Shown here: in pieces, positions 1-9,167 of the stretch
Layout: each line of letters begins with the position of its first letter
Position numbering within the stretch: the first letter of the stretch is position 1
Source: QZLE01 sp033852135
GTDB lineage: Bacteria > Pseudomonadota > Gammaproteobacteria > QZLD01
Direction of reading: 5' to 3'
Assembly (NCBI GenBank): GCA_033852135.1
Contig: JAWSVB010000010.1
Span: 62,001-126,000 of the forward strand
DNA: 64,000 nucleotides
Translations under genes and position numbers: made by a program
The notes under the pieces: model-generated
The model's database searches: none
Seen by the model: the letters and a program-made list of their open reading frames with translations, nothing else
Told to the model about the DNA's origin: nothing

Positions 1-49
1 TATCTCAAAGATGTCCAAATGTTAACGATTGATGTAATGGACTAGCGTT

Positions 50-640
50 ATGAACAACAAACTTTTATTAGCCTTGTCGGCAGTTATTCTTTCTTTTACC
101 TCTAATGCTTATGCTGAAAAAACCATTTTAGCTGGTGGATGTTTTTGGTGTATGGAATCTGATTTTGAAAAACTTGAAGGGGTGACGGATGTTGTATCTG
201 GATTTACAGGTGGAACTATAAAGAATCCAACATATAACGGTGATCATAGAGGCCATTACGAGGCGGTTGAAATAACCTATGATCCTGAAAAGGTGAGCTA
301 TAAAGAGTTGCTTGATTATTACTGGGTAAATATAGATCCTTTTGATTCAATGGGGCAGTTTTGCGATAAAGGACCAAGTTACTTGAGCGCAATTTTTGTG
401 GCTAATGATACGGAACGAAATATAGCTGAAGAATCTAAGAGAAAAGTTGAAGAACAGTTCCCTAATGAAAAAGTAATAACCCCAATCTTAAATGCAGCTA
501 CATTTTACCCTATTCAAGGCGATGAAAGTTATCATCAGGATTATTATAAAAATAACCCCGTTCGCTATAACTATTATCGATGGGGGTGTGGGCGTGATAA
601 GCGTTTAAAACAGATTTGGGGGGATAAGTCTGTTCATTAA
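50..640 (+). CDS. msrA: Periplasmic peptide-methionine (S)-S-oxide reductase MsrA
   Basis: Reduces methionine-S-sulfoxide in oxidised proteins. The first 22 residues form a signal peptide ending in AYA, so the 196-aa enzyme should act in the periplasm. The MsrA signature GCFW is present with the catalytic Cys at residue 31. It is followed directly by a second Cys (GCFWC) where many MsrA have Gly. The C-terminal part carries WGCGRDKRLKQIWG, whose Cys is a candidate resolving residue. No strong Shine-Dalgarno is visible before the ATG. A clear intrinsic terminator follows, so it is probably transcribed alone or with a gene upstream of the window. Family assignment is firm; export is inferred from the N-terminus. 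Confidence 0.93.
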   Translation: MNNKLLLALSAVILSFTSNAYAEKTILAGGCFWCMESDFEKLEGVTDVVSGFTGGTIKNPTYNGDHRGHYEAVEITYDPEKVSYKELLDYYWVNIDPFDSMGQFCDKGPSYLSAIFVANDTERNIAEESKRKVEEQFPNEKVITPILNAATFYPIQGDESYHQDYYKNNPVRYNYYRWGCGRDKRLKQIWGDKSVH

Positions 641-942
641 TTTGTACAGAATATTACAAATACTGCAAAGCCGGGATCTTTTCCCGGTTTTGTTTTATAG
701 GCTTTATTTTATGTGTGCAAAGTTAATAATAATTAGGTAAAAGCTGGGGAGTAGCGGCGGTTACTTTTTTTAAATACAGTCTAAAGCAATGCTAGGTAGA
801 ATTCTTTTTAGAATAAAAATATCAACAGTTATTATTATCGCCAGTTCTCTATTGTGCTACGATAATTGATAGAGCTACAGAATATTCACTCAGCATTGAT
901 TGATATACAGGTTGCGTGATTTTAACTAAGAGAGGAATGGTT
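641..942. other. Intergenic gap msrA to NifW-like gene
   Basis: About 300 bases holding the msrA terminator and then AT-rich sequence that must contain the promoter of the small NifW-like gene. I see no convincing -35/-10 pair and no further gene. Confidence 0.5.
671..693 (+). terminator. Intrinsic terminator after msrA
   Basis: CCGGGA (671-676) pairs with TCCCGG (682-687) across a 5-nt loop, followed by TTTTGTTTT. Confidence 0.8.
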
Positions 943-1230
943 ATGCCAATAGATGTAGATAAGTTAGAGACCCTAGAAGATTATTATGAATATCTTGGTA
1001 TTTCAGAAGATAAAACGATGACTGAAGCAAAGAGCGTGAGTATTTTGACCACATTCAAACGTAATGTAGGTATGTCACCTGTAAACCTTGCTACAGATAT
1101 TGAAGCTTGCAAAGAGATTATGCTTGATTCAATTGAGCTGGTAGAGCTGCAAGAAAGTGGTGTTGTTTTTCATGAAAAAACAGGCGGCTGTGGCAGCGGC
1201 GGTGGCTGCAGTGGCTGCGGTAAACACTAG
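943..1230 (+). CDS. Small NifW-like protein with Cys/Gly-rich tail
   Basis: A 95-aa protein. I chose ATG 943 because AGAGGA lies 6 nt upstream; a longer GTG-start reading from 916 lacks such a site. Residues about 5-80 resemble the nitrogenase-stabilising NifW family by eye: an acidic LEDYYEYLGI segment, then ILTTFKR (NifW has LATFHR), then a C-terminal helix ending LQESGV. The last 15 residues are Gly-rich with three Cys (CGSGGGCSGC), which suggests metal or Fe-S handling. No nif gene lies nearby, so a nitrogenase role is unlikely here. The family call rests on remembered NifW sequences, not on a search. It is monocistronic, bounded by terminators. Confidence 0.55.
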   Translation: MPIDVDKLETLEDYYEYLGISEDKTMTEAKSVSILTTFKRNVGMSPVNLATDIEACKEIMLDSIELVELQESGVVFHEKTGGCGSGGGCSGCGKH

Positions 1231-1251
1231 TTTATAATTAGTTTGTATATT

Positions 1252-1289
1252 AAAGGTCCCTGATTGGTTTTTTTCAATTAGGGATCTTT
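1252..1289 (+). terminator. Hairpin terminator after NifW-like gene
   Basis: The 15-nt arms 1252-1266 and 1275-1289 pair fully (two G-T wobbles), with a T-rich loop. The downstream arm ends in TCTTT. The symmetry could allow it to work in both directions. Confidence 0.65.
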
Positions 1290-1439
1290 AGAATTAAAAG
1301 TTCCTCCCGCCTATTTTAATCCTTCAAATTAATAAGATTATATAATTAAATCTCGTGTACTTAACTATGCGTGGTTTTCAATTAAATGATTTGATATCAA
1401 TTGGATATATGCAATTAACGCTTTTTTGTTTTTTTAATG

Positions 1440-1445
1440 TATAAT
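1440..1445 (+). promoter_or_regulatory. Candidate -10 box for fabI
   Basis: TATAAT lies 80 nt upstream of the fabI start, preceded by TG. The best -35 candidate (TTAACG, 1415-1420) has a long 19-nt spacer, so only the -10 is persuasive. Confidence 0.35.
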
Positions 1446-1524
1446 GCGCACCTTATTGTTTTTCCATCTGTTATTTAAATAGGGAAAACAAGTGAAGAAT
1501 TCAATCAGATTTAAGGAAAAAGAG

Positions 1525-2310
1525 ATGGGTATATTATCAGGTAAGAAGTTTCTGATTACAGGTATTGCAAGTGAAAGGTCAATCGCAGCAGGCATCGCAG
1601 ATTCAATGCATGAGCAGGGAGCAGAGCTAGCCTTTACATACATGAACGATAAGCTAAAGAGCCGTGTCGAAAAAGTAGCAGCACGCTGTGGTTCAGATAT
1701 TATATTGCCTTTGGATGTGGCTTCAGATGAGCAGATAAAAGATTGCTTCGCAGAGCTATCTAAGACATGGGAAAAGTTTGATGGCTTTGTTCATGCAATT
1801 GCATTTGCTCCAGCCGGACAACTTGATGGTGACTATCTGGATGCGGTAACTCGTGAAGGTTTTCAGGTTGCTCATGATATAAGTTCATACACCTTTGCAG
1901 CAATGGCGAAAGAAGCACGCCCACTACTTAACCCAAAATCATCCTTGATAACACTTAGCTATCTTGGTGCTGTTCGTTCTATGCCAAACTATAATGTAAT
2001 GGGATTGGCAAAGGCATCACTGGAAGCAAATGTAAGGTTTATGGCAGCAAGCCTTGGGAAAGAGGATGTCCGTGTAAACGCTATCTCTGCTGGCCCGATC
2101 CGTACACTGGCAGCAGCTGGAATAGGTAATTTTAAGAAGCTATTGTCCTCGTTTGAGGCAACAGCTCCGATACCTCGCTGTGTAACTATCAAGGAAGTTG
2201 GAGATATGGCAGCGTATGTAGGTAGTGATATGGCTTCATGTCTCACCGGTCAGGTTTTATATGCTGATAATGGGTATAGTACTGCCACTGCTCCTATTGA
2301 CGCAGGCTAA
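1525..2310 (+). CDS. fabI: Enoyl-[acyl-carrier-protein] reductase (NADH) FabI
   Basis: Catalyses the last reduction of each fatty-acid elongation cycle in the cytoplasm. The start is placed at ATG 1525, preceded by AAGGAAA, giving 261 aa and the usual FabI N-terminus MGILSGKKFLITG. An in-frame GTG at 1492 would add 11 atypical residues. The cofactor loop GIASERSIAAGIA is present. The catalytic Tyr156 and Lys163 lie in YNVMGLAKAS, the same numbering as E. coli FabI. It is a single-gene unit followed by a strong terminator. It is the classical triclosan target type, and nothing unusual is seen in the active site. Confidence 0.97.
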   Translation: MGILSGKKFLITGIASERSIAAGIADSMHEQGAELAFTYMNDKLKSRVEKVAARCGSDIILPLDVASDEQIKDCFAELSKTWEKFDGFVHAIAFAPAGQLDGDYLDAVTREGFQVAHDISSYTFAAMAKEARPLLNPKSSLITLSYLGAVRSMPNYNVMGLAKASLEANVRFMAASLGKEDVRVNAISAGPIRTLAAAGIGNFKKLLSSFEATAPIPRCVTIKEVGDMAAYVGSDMASCLTGQVLYADNGYSTATAPIDAG

Positions 2311-2335
2311 AGTATTCTAAAATTATTTAGAATGT

Positions 2336-2362
2336 AAAAAGGCGGGTGATCCCCGCCTTTTT
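2336..2362 (+). terminator. Bidirectional terminator between fabI and sensor kinase
   Basis: AAAAAGGCGGG (2336-2346) pairs with CCCGCCTTTTTT (2352-2363). The A-tract and T-tract let it serve both fabI and the convergent minus-strand kinase gene. Confidence 0.9.
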
Positions 2363-2392
2363 TAGGTGTATAAAAAAGAGATCTCATAACCC

Positions 2393-5014
2393 CTAGGTTA
2401 AAATCTGCTTCTCTTTCTCAATAATATCTTTGGCCCACTTGGTAATTGTATTTCCTAGAATATTTCTATTTACCGGTTTGGTAAGATAGTCATTCATACC
2501 AGCAGCTAAACATTTTTCTTCATCTTCTTTCATTGCATTAGCAGTTAAGGCAATAATTGGGATATCTTTGATCCCTTCTGTTTCTCTTATCTTTTTAGTT
2601 GCGTCGTATCCATCCATTACCGGCATATTGCAATCCATTAAAACTAAGTCGTAAGGGATTGTGCTTACCGCTTCATATGCCTCTTGGCCATTACCTGCGA
2701 TATCAGCCCTGTATCCAAGCTTTTCCAGCTGGCGCACAATAACTTTTTGGTTAACAAAATTATCCTCTACTAAAAGTATTCTGATTTTTAGCCAATGCTG
2801 TTTTTCCTGCACTGTATGCCGGGTTACAAATTCGCGCTGGTCTTCTGGTACTGTATCAACTTCAGATAAAATGGTTATGATAGTTTCATGTAAAATAGAT
2901 GGGTTTATTGGTTTGCTTAAGTATCCGGCAAAGCCAATCTCTTTCATCATTGCAGCTTCACCTTTTTGCCCTCCAGATGTAAGCATAGCTAAAGCTGTAT
3001 CATCGAGGTTAGGGTCACGCTTAATGGCCCTACCAAGTTGTGCTCCATCCATATCAGGCATTTGATAGTCAAGTAGCGCTAATGGGAAAGGTTTGCCATC
3101 TTCAGCTGCCATGCGTAGCTGGATTAGCGCCGACTCAGCATCTGGCACATCTATTGGCATACAGCCCCAGTTAGATAATTGGTTGCGTAAGATTTCGCGG
3201 TTAGTTTCATTATCATCTACAACAAGTATCTTTTTACCTCTAATGTCAGCAGGGGCTAAATCAATATGTTGTTGCTTAGATGTTTGTTTCTTTAGTGTTG
3301 TGGTAAACCAGAAATTTGAACCAACCTGGAGCTGGCTTTCCACTCCAATTTCACCGCCCATCAATGCAACCAGTTTTTGGCAGATTGCTAAGCCAAGTCC
3401 AGAGCCGCCATACTTTCTAGTGATGGATGCATCAGCTTGAGTAAAGGAGTCAAAAAGCTCTCCAATTTGATCTTTTGCAATTCCAATGCCTGTATCAGAA
3501 ACAGTAAAACGCAGCACCGCGTCTTCCCCTCTTTCTGTTTCAAGAGTAACTCTAATTACAATTTCACCGGTCTCAGTAAACTTGATAGCATTGTTGCATA
3601 AGTTGGTTAATATTTGCCGAAGGCGTCCAGGGTCTCCCAATAGTTGGGTAGGAACATCATCATTTACATGCCATATTAGCTCAAGTTGTTTTTGCTCTGC
3701 TTTAATAGAGAGTAAGTCAATTACATCACTAATGGTGTTTAGTAACTGGAAATTAATAATTTCCATATCCAGCTTTCCAGCTTCGATCTTAGAAAAATCA
3801 AGGATGTCATTAATAACTGTAAGCAGAGCATCTGAGCTGTTGCGGATAGTTTCAGTGTACTCATTTTGTTCTTTGCTTAATTTAGTATCAAGTAACAGCC
3901 CGGTCATTCCAATAATTGCATTCATTGGAGTTCTTACTTCGTGGCTCATATTGGCTACGAAAGCGCTCTTTGCTTGAGATGCCTGGTTTGCCTTTTGCGC
4001 CGCTAGTTTAAGCTCTTTTTCATGGTTTTTTTCCGCAGATGTATCCTGAATTAGAAAGATATAACCATCAATATTTTCGCTGTTATAGTGAATAGCAGAG
4101 ATAGTTATCAGTACCGGGCAATTTTCACCTGATTTCATTACTAGCTCAGTGTTTATTTTAACATTTGATTCTTGCTCGATTTTAAACTTGATTTCACTTA
4201 TTAAATCATCTGAAAAGATAAGCTGTATATGGCTGTCTTGTAGCTCTTCATAAGAGTGCCCCAGCAAGTCTGTTACAGTAGGGTTAACAATGTTTATACG
4301 AAAATTGTTATCGGTAACAATGATGGTTTCAGCTGCCGAATAGATTATTGAGTTTAGATAGCGTTGGGATTTTAATGAATCGATATAGTGGTTAGCTAAT
4401 TTAGTTACAGATTGGTTTGTTGAAGAAAGCAGCCCATTAATTATTGGTAGCTGTGTATTTGCGGTTCCTTTTTTATCAATGTTTTTAATAAAGTTATCTA
4501 AAACAGCAATCGGTTTTGCTATCTCTTTAATGGCAAATATATAAACTAAAACTGGGAGAAGAATAGTTAAACAAATAACTGCTGTAATGATCTTATATAT
4601 TATCTTAAACGGTGATTGTGTTTTGGTAACTACAGTAACTTTATTTTTAACTAAAGGATTTATCCAGAACTCATGGCCTTCGCTGCTAATTGTGTATCCG
4701 CTAGTTATGGTTTTTGATATAAGCTGTTTTTTAAGGTTTAATCTTTGCTCGGTGGTGGAAAAAATCACCGCGTAGTTTGTATCTACAATCCAGATGTTTT
4801 CAATGAAAATATCTTCAGCCATATCTTTTATTTTGGTTTTGATTTTTTCTTCTGGGGTCGATGTTATTTCAGTGAGGTATTTACTTTTAGCTTGCTTAAG
4901 CAAATTTGACTCGTGACTCGTTAGGAATAAAAAAAGGAGTGCGGTGAGCACTCCTATTATCGTAGATATAATGACTGTGGCTAAAGTAACCTTCCTGGGT
5001 ATTTTATGCTTCAT
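2393..5014 (-). CDS. Hybrid sensor histidine kinase with two receiver domains
   Basis: A membrane-bound signalling kinase of 873 aa. Order: TM1 (about 10-32), a short periplasmic domain, TM2 (about 138-161), a PAS domain (about 222-330), HisKA with phospho-acceptor His358 in SHEVRTPMNAI, then HATPase (N-box LCNNAIKF, DTGIGI, GGSGLGLAI). Two receivers follow: REC1 from about 598 (VVDDN, LLDYQMPDMDG) and REC2 from about 748 (VEDN, LMDCNMPVMDG). There is no HPt domain, so phosphate must pass to a separate HPt protein. It lies 44 nt downstream of a coiled-coil gene on the same strand, probably in one operon. The signal sensed is unknown. Confidence 0.93.
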   Translation of the reverse strand: MKHKIPRKVTLATVIISTIIGVLTALLFLFLTSHESNLLKQAKSKYLTEITSTPEEKIKTKIKDMAEDIFIENIWIVDTNYAVIFSTTEQRLNLKKQLISKTITSGYTISSEGHEFWINPLVKNKVTVVTKTQSPFKIIYKIITAVICLTILLPVLVYIFAIKEIAKPIAVLDNFIKNIDKKGTANTQLPIINGLLSSTNQSVTKLANHYIDSLKSQRYLNSIIYSAAETIIVTDNNFRINIVNPTVTDLLGHSYEELQDSHIQLIFSDDLISEIKFKIEQESNVKINTELVMKSGENCPVLITISAIHYNSENIDGYIFLIQDTSAEKNHEKELKLAAQKANQASQAKSAFVANMSHEVRTPMNAIIGMTGLLLDTKLSKEQNEYTETIRNSSDALLTVINDILDFSKIEAGKLDMEIINFQLLNTISDVIDLLSIKAEQKQLELIWHVNDDVPTQLLGDPGRLRQILTNLCNNAIKFTETGEIVIRVTLETERGEDAVLRFTVSDTGIGIAKDQIGELFDSFTQADASITRKYGGSGLGLAICQKLVALMGGEIGVESQLQVGSNFWFTTTLKKQTSKQQHIDLAPADIRGKKILVVDDNETNREILRNQLSNWGCMPIDVPDAESALIQLRMAAEDGKPFPLALLDYQMPDMDGAQLGRAIKRDPNLDDTALAMLTSGGQKGEAAMMKEIGFAGYLSKPINPSILHETIITILSEVDTVPEDQREFVTRHTVQEKQHWLKIRILLVEDNFVNQKVIVRQLEKLGYRADIAGNGQEAYEAVSTIPYDLVLMDCNMPVMDGYDATKKIRETEGIKDIPIIALTANAMKEDEEKCLAAGMNDYLTKPVNRNILGNTITKWAKDIIEKEKQILT

Positions 5015-5058
5015 ATTTTAAACTTATTTTAATAATTATTAGTCGTTTATAAATGACA

Positions 5059-6033
5059 TTATTTTTTGAATATTGTTAGATCTGCCATCAACCATGATAT
5101 TAATCTACCAATTATACCTTTACGTTTTTCCGGTTCATCTTCTTCAGTTATATCTGGTTGCTGCTTTGGCTTTCTTGTTGGTATAACCTGTTCTGTAGCT
5201 TCTGGCTCTTCTTCAGGTTCTTTTTCTTCAATTTCAGGAGCAGGAGTGGCAACGATCTCTTCTACCTCTTCAACTTCAGGTACTGCCATGGCTTCTTCAA
5301 GAACATCGCCAGAAAGAGTGATCTCCTCAACATGGATCATTGGGGTAGACATTATCCCTTTTCTATCTTTTAGCTGAGTTTCAACTTCTGCAACTTGTAC
5401 ACTCATCTGCTTAGCAGCTTCACGAACTTTTTCAGAAACTGTTGGATCATTCATTATTTTCTTTAGGTCATCCTGAATTGACCCAGCTTTACTGGTAGCA
5501 TCTTTGCGCAGGCTTGAGGCTTCAGTTTTTAATTCTTTTAATTTGTTTCGAACTTTTTCAACAGGAACTTTTAATTCATCCGATTTTTGCAGTTTTGCCA
5601 TCGGATTACGCTTGCTAATAAGAGTTTGTATTGCTTGGGTACTAGCAGCTCCCTTTCTGAAGGCTTGCGTTACTTTTAGGAGAGAGACATTCTCTGCAAG
5701 GTCAACCTTGGGACCATCAATATCCTCTTCATCAAGGATTTCAGTACGAAGACAGATGATTTTAAGGCACTTTGCGCTTTTCTGCTCCATCCCTTTAAAA
5801 TAGCGGGCCATGTCATCAAGAGATAACCCTTTGGTTTTCTCTTGGGCTGCAATAAAGGCTTGTTGTGTTATGGGAATTTTCTTTCCAGATGCAACGGTAT
5901 CAACTAAGGATAATGCTCCAGATTGGTTTTGTAGTTCACTACCGATTGCAATCAAAGCCCTTAAGGCTTTCTCTTTCTCTTTAACTACTTCTAGGGCTTG
6001 TTCCCCAGCGGATAACTTGTTTTCTTCTTCCAT
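5059..6033 (-). CDS. Acidic coiled-coil protein of unknown function
   Basis: A 324-aa protein I do not recognise. It begins with a charged helical region (about 1-35), has a middle region with conserved-looking segments (KIPITQQAFIAAQEK, LSLDDMARYFKGMEQK), and long predicted coiled coil (about 160-225). A Glu/Pro-rich stretch follows (about 250-300), then a hydrophobic C-terminal segment (GIIGRLISWLMADLTIF) that could touch the membrane. There is no signal peptide. It is the first gene of a probable operon with the hybrid kinase downstream, which suggests, without proving, a role in that signalling route. Confidence 0.75.
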   Translation of the reverse strand: MEEENKLSAGEQALEVVKEKEKALRALIAIGSELQNQSGALSLVDTVASGKKIPITQQAFIAAQEKTKGLSLDDMARYFKGMEQKSAKCLKIICLRTEILDEEDIDGPKVDLAENVSLLKVTQAFRKGAASTQAIQTLISKRNPMAKLQKSDELKVPVEKVRNKLKELKTEASSLRKDATSKAGSIQDDLKKIMNDPTVSEKVREAAKQMSVQVAEVETQLKDRKGIMSTPMIHVEEITLSGDVLEEAMAVPEVEEVEEIVATPAPEIEEKEPEEEPEATEQVIPTRKPKQQPDITEEDEPEKRKGIIGRLISWLMADLTIFKK

Positions 6034-6253
6034 TTTATATTTTTAATTCACTAAATCGCTTTAAAAGGACATTTTTAGATGCTATGTATTCATTTATTAT
6101 AAAGATAGGTTATTAATCACAAAAAAGCCTTAAATATATTTCTAAAATGTTAATGCGATCAAATAAAGTAATAAAATGATTAGTGGTATAGAATATGGAA
6201 ATATAAATAAAGCAGTTAACACTTGTTAATATTTAAATGTCACGGATGATTTA

Positions 6254-6868
6254 ATGAAAATACAGGCCATAATAATTTTATTTTTCACTTCATTAATAAT
6301 GATAGGTTGCTCATCAACTCCACCATCTGATATAGATAATATTTGTGAGATCTTTCGCGATAAAGATGATTGGCATGAAGAGACTGTCGATGTATTTGAG
6401 AAGTGGGGAATGCCAGTACATGTGCAGATGGCAATAATCCATCAAGAATCAAAATTTAGGGCCGAAGCTAAACCAGAACGAACAAAGTTGTTATGGGTGA
6501 TTCCGTGGAAGAGACCAAGTACAGCATATGGTTATGCCCAGGTGCTTGATCAAACTTGGGATTGGTATAAAGATAAGACAGGAAATCGTTGGGCAGATAG
6601 AAACGAATTTGATGATGCCGTTGATTTTATTGGTTGGTATGGAAATATTTCACAGAAGAAGTTAGGTATTTCCAAGTGGGATGCCGAGAAACAGTATCTG
6701 GCTTATCATGAGGGGCATGGTGGCTTTAAACGTAAAACTTATAATAAGAAACCGTGGTTGGTAAAAGTTGCCTCTAAGGTGGGGCGTAGAGCAGATAAAT
6801 ATCGCGCTCAATATGCTAAGTGCAAGCATAACCTTGATTCAGGTTGGGGTTTTTGGCCGTTTGGTTAG
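6254..6868 (+). CDS. Lysozyme-fold lipoprotein (SLT-type lytic transglycosylase-like)
   Basis: A 204-aa protein with a lipoprotein signal (lipobox MIGC, Cys19), so probably anchored in the outer or inner membrane. The segment MAIIHQESKFRAEAKP has the helix-Glu-Ser arrangement of the goose-lysozyme/SLT fold, with Glu65 the likely catalytic acid. AYGYAQVLDQTWDWY matches the substrate-groove motif of that fold. It would cleave peptidoglycan glycan strands. The spacer SDIDNICEIFRDKDDW contains a further Cys that may pair with Cys195 in QYAKC. It has its own promoter region and stands alone between divergent and downstream genes. Confidence 0.82.
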   Translation: MKIQAIIILFFTSLIMIGCSSTPPSDIDNICEIFRDKDDWHEETVDVFEKWGMPVHVQMAIIHQESKFRAEAKPERTKLLWVIPWKRPSTAYGYAQVLDQTWDWYKDKTGNRWADRNEFDDAVDFIGWYGNISQKKLGISKWDAEKQYLAYHEGHGGFKRKTYNKKPWLVKVASKVGRRADKYRAQYAKCKHNLDSGWGFWPFG

Positions 6869-6891
6869 AAACAAGATATACGCTTTAACCA

Positions 6892-6930
6892 ATCGGTGTA
6901 GAATCGCATGGATTTTATGGTTCTACCGAT
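6892..6930 (+). other. Imperfect hairpin between lipoprotein gene and ilvD
   Basis: ATCG-GT-GTAGAA (6892-6903) pairs with TTCTAC-CGAT (6921-6930) with a 2-nt bulge. No T-run follows, so it is a weak terminator candidate at best. Confidence 0.35.
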
Positions 6931-7085
6931 GATAAACTGCTAAATTAATTAGATTAAAACCGTAGCCGGTGTAAATAGCGACTCTGATATCTGAATAGTT
7001 TAAAATTGATTTTTTATTGATGGGAACAAAAACAGTTTTTTGTTAACCTATGCGCCATTAAATGTTTAAAAATTGAGGAAATAGC

Positions 7086-8933
7086 ATGCCTGATTATCGT
7101 TCAAAAACCACAACCCAAGGTAGAAATATGGCAGGTGCACGTTCGCTATGGCGTGCTACTGGAATGAAAGACGAAGATTTCAAAAAGCCAATTATTGCCG
7201 TTTGTAATTCATTTACTCAATTTGTGCCAGGGCATGTGCATCTGAAAGATCTCGGCCAATTAGTTTGTCGTGAAATTGAAAAAGCTGGTGGTATAGCTAA
7301 AGAGATGGATTCAATTGCTATCTGTGATGGGATAGCAATGGGGCATGACGGCATGCTTTATAGTCTTCCTTCGCGTGATCTTATTGCTGATTCAGTTGAG
7401 TATATGGCTAATGCTCACAGTGTTGATGCACTTGTGTGTATCTCTAACTGTGACAAAATCACCCCAGGGATGTTGATGGCTGCAATGCGCTTAAATATTC
7501 CGGCAATATTTGTATCTGGCGGCCCAATGGAAGCTGGAAAAGCGACAATTCAAGGTGATGTTGTTTCTCTTGATTTGGTTGATGCAATGGTTTCAGCAGC
7601 TGATGCAAGCGTAAGTGATGAAGATGTTGATAAGCTTGAACGCTCATCATGTCCAACTTGTGGATCATGCTCAGGTATGTTTACTGCAAACTCTATGAAC
7701 TGCCTAACTGAAGCGCTTGGTCTATCTTTCCCTGGTACTGCTACTGTAGTTGCTACCCATGAAGATAGAAAAGAGCTTTTCGTAAAAGCAGGTCATAAAA
7801 TTGTAGAGCTTGCAAAAAGATACTATGTAGATGGTGATGATTCAGTTCTTCCTAGATCAATTGCTAATTTTAAAACCTTTGAAAATGCTATGTCGCTTGA
7901 TATAGCTATGGGTGGTTCAACCAATACAGTTCTGCATTTGCTTGCTGTTGCACATGAGGCAAAAGTTGAATTTACTATGCAGGATATGGATCGCCTTTCA
8001 AAGAAAGTTCCTTGTCTTTCAAAAGTTGCCCCTTCATCGTCATACCATATGGAAGATGTGCATCGCGCTGGCGGCGTATATGGAATTCTAGGAGAGCTTG
8101 ATAATGCTGGCCTTATTCACAGAGATCAGGCAACAGTCCATTCAGCTACATTAGGTGAAGCTCTGGATGAGTGGGATATTGCTCGTACAACCTGTACAGA
8201 AAAAGCAAAAGAGTATTATCGTGCAGGCCCAGGTGGGGTTCCTAGTAATGAAGCATTTAGCCAGAAGGCTAGGTATGCAGAGCTTGATGATGACAGAGAA
8301 AACGGCTGTATTCGTAGTATAGAGCATGCTTATAGCCAAGATGGAGGTCTTGCTGTACTACATGGTAATCTTGCTGATGATGGGTGTATTGTTAAGACGG
8401 CTGGAGTTGACGAAAGCATACTCACCTTTACTGGTACAGCTGTAGTTTTTGAAAGTCAGGATGATGCAGTTGCTGGCATCCTTAATGATAAGGTTAAGGC
8501 TGGTGATGTGGTTGTTATTCGTTATGAAGGTCCACGTGGTGGCCCAGGCATGCAAGAGATGCTTTACCCAACATCTTATCTAAAATCGATTGGCTTAGGT
8601 AAAGAGTGTGCTTTGATAACAGATGGTAGGTTCTCTGGCGGAACTTCTGGATTATCTATTGGGCATGTTTCTCCTGAAGCAGCAAGTGGCGGAAATATAG
8701 CACTAGTTAAAGATGGAGATTCAATTAAAATCGACATCCCAAATCGCACTATTGATATTGATATCACTGCTGATGAGCTTGCAGAACGTAAAGCAGAAAT
8801 GGAAGCTAAAGGGCGTGATGCTTGGAAGCCAAAAAGCAGGGATAGAAAAGTTTCTGTTGCATTACAAGCATATGCAGCTATGGCGACTAGTGCTGACAAA
8901 GGTGCTGTTCGCGATCTAGAGAAGATTAAATAA
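7086..8933 (+). CDS. ilvD: Dihydroxy-acid dehydratase IlvD
   Basis: Dehydrates 2,3-dihydroxy-3-methyl acids to the keto acids that precede valine, isoleucine, leucine and pantothenate. The protein is 615 aa, the standard length. Fe-S ligand motifs are present: CISNCDKITPGM and CPTCGSCSGMFTANSMNC. The C-terminal swivel domain carries GRFSGGTSGLSIGHVSPEAA. TTGAGGAAAT precedes the ATG. No other ilv gene lies next to it. A short U-rich hairpin (AACAAAAA/TTTTTGTT, 7025-7044) lies in the leader, but I found no leader peptide rich in branched-chain codons. Confidence 0.97.
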   Translation: MPDYRSKTTTQGRNMAGARSLWRATGMKDEDFKKPIIAVCNSFTQFVPGHVHLKDLGQLVCREIEKAGGIAKEMDSIAICDGIAMGHDGMLYSLPSRDLIADSVEYMANAHSVDALVCISNCDKITPGMLMAAMRLNIPAIFVSGGPMEAGKATIQGDVVSLDLVDAMVSAADASVSDEDVDKLERSSCPTCGSCSGMFTANSMNCLTEALGLSFPGTATVVATHEDRKELFVKAGHKIVELAKRYYVDGDDSVLPRSIANFKTFENAMSLDIAMGGSTNTVLHLLAVAHEAKVEFTMQDMDRLSKKVPCLSKVAPSSSYHMEDVHRAGGVYGILGELDNAGLIHRDQATVHSATLGEALDEWDIARTTCTEKAKEYYRAGPGGVPSNEAFSQKARYAELDDDRENGCIRSIEHAYSQDGGLAVLHGNLADDGCIVKTAGVDESILTFTGTAVVFESQDDAVAGILNDKVKAGDVVVIRYEGPRGGPGMQEMLYPTSYLKSIGLGKECALITDGRFSGGTSGLSIGHVSPEAASGGNIALVKDGDSIKIDIPNRTIDIDITADELAERKAEMEAKGRDAWKPKSRDRKVSVALQAYAAMATSADKGAVRDLEKIK

Positions 8934-9167
8934 ATAGGGAGCAGCTAGCGCCGCTAACACCTGTGTATAGTCATGAGTGTGTTGTGCGGCGCACAATATA
9001 ACTTGTTGTTTTATATGGAATTATTGACAAGAGATCGGTTTTTTGATAGCCTATTGATTCTCGTTGTTCCCAAGCTGCCTACTAAGGATGGTGGGCGGCA
9101 ACAACAGCATCTACCATAATAATAAAGAATTATTCCCCAGTTGTTTTATACTAAATCTATATTTGAT
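8934..9167. other. Convergent gap after ilvD with two hairpins
   Basis: TTGTGC (8982-8987) pairs with GCACAA (8991-8996). A second imperfect stem joins GTTGTT...GCTGCC with GGCGGCAACAAC near 9063-9103. Neither ends in a T-run. No gene is visible. Confidence 0.4.

Noticed and set aside
3093..3977. Long open frames on the + strand opposite the sensor kinase gene
   Set aside because: They are antisense shadows of a clear minus-strand kinase with intact motifs; no ribosome site or family similarity is seen.
7021..7044. Attenuator for ilvD in its leader
   Set aside because: The hairpin is A/T only and no leader peptide with Ile, Leu or Val codons is visible.
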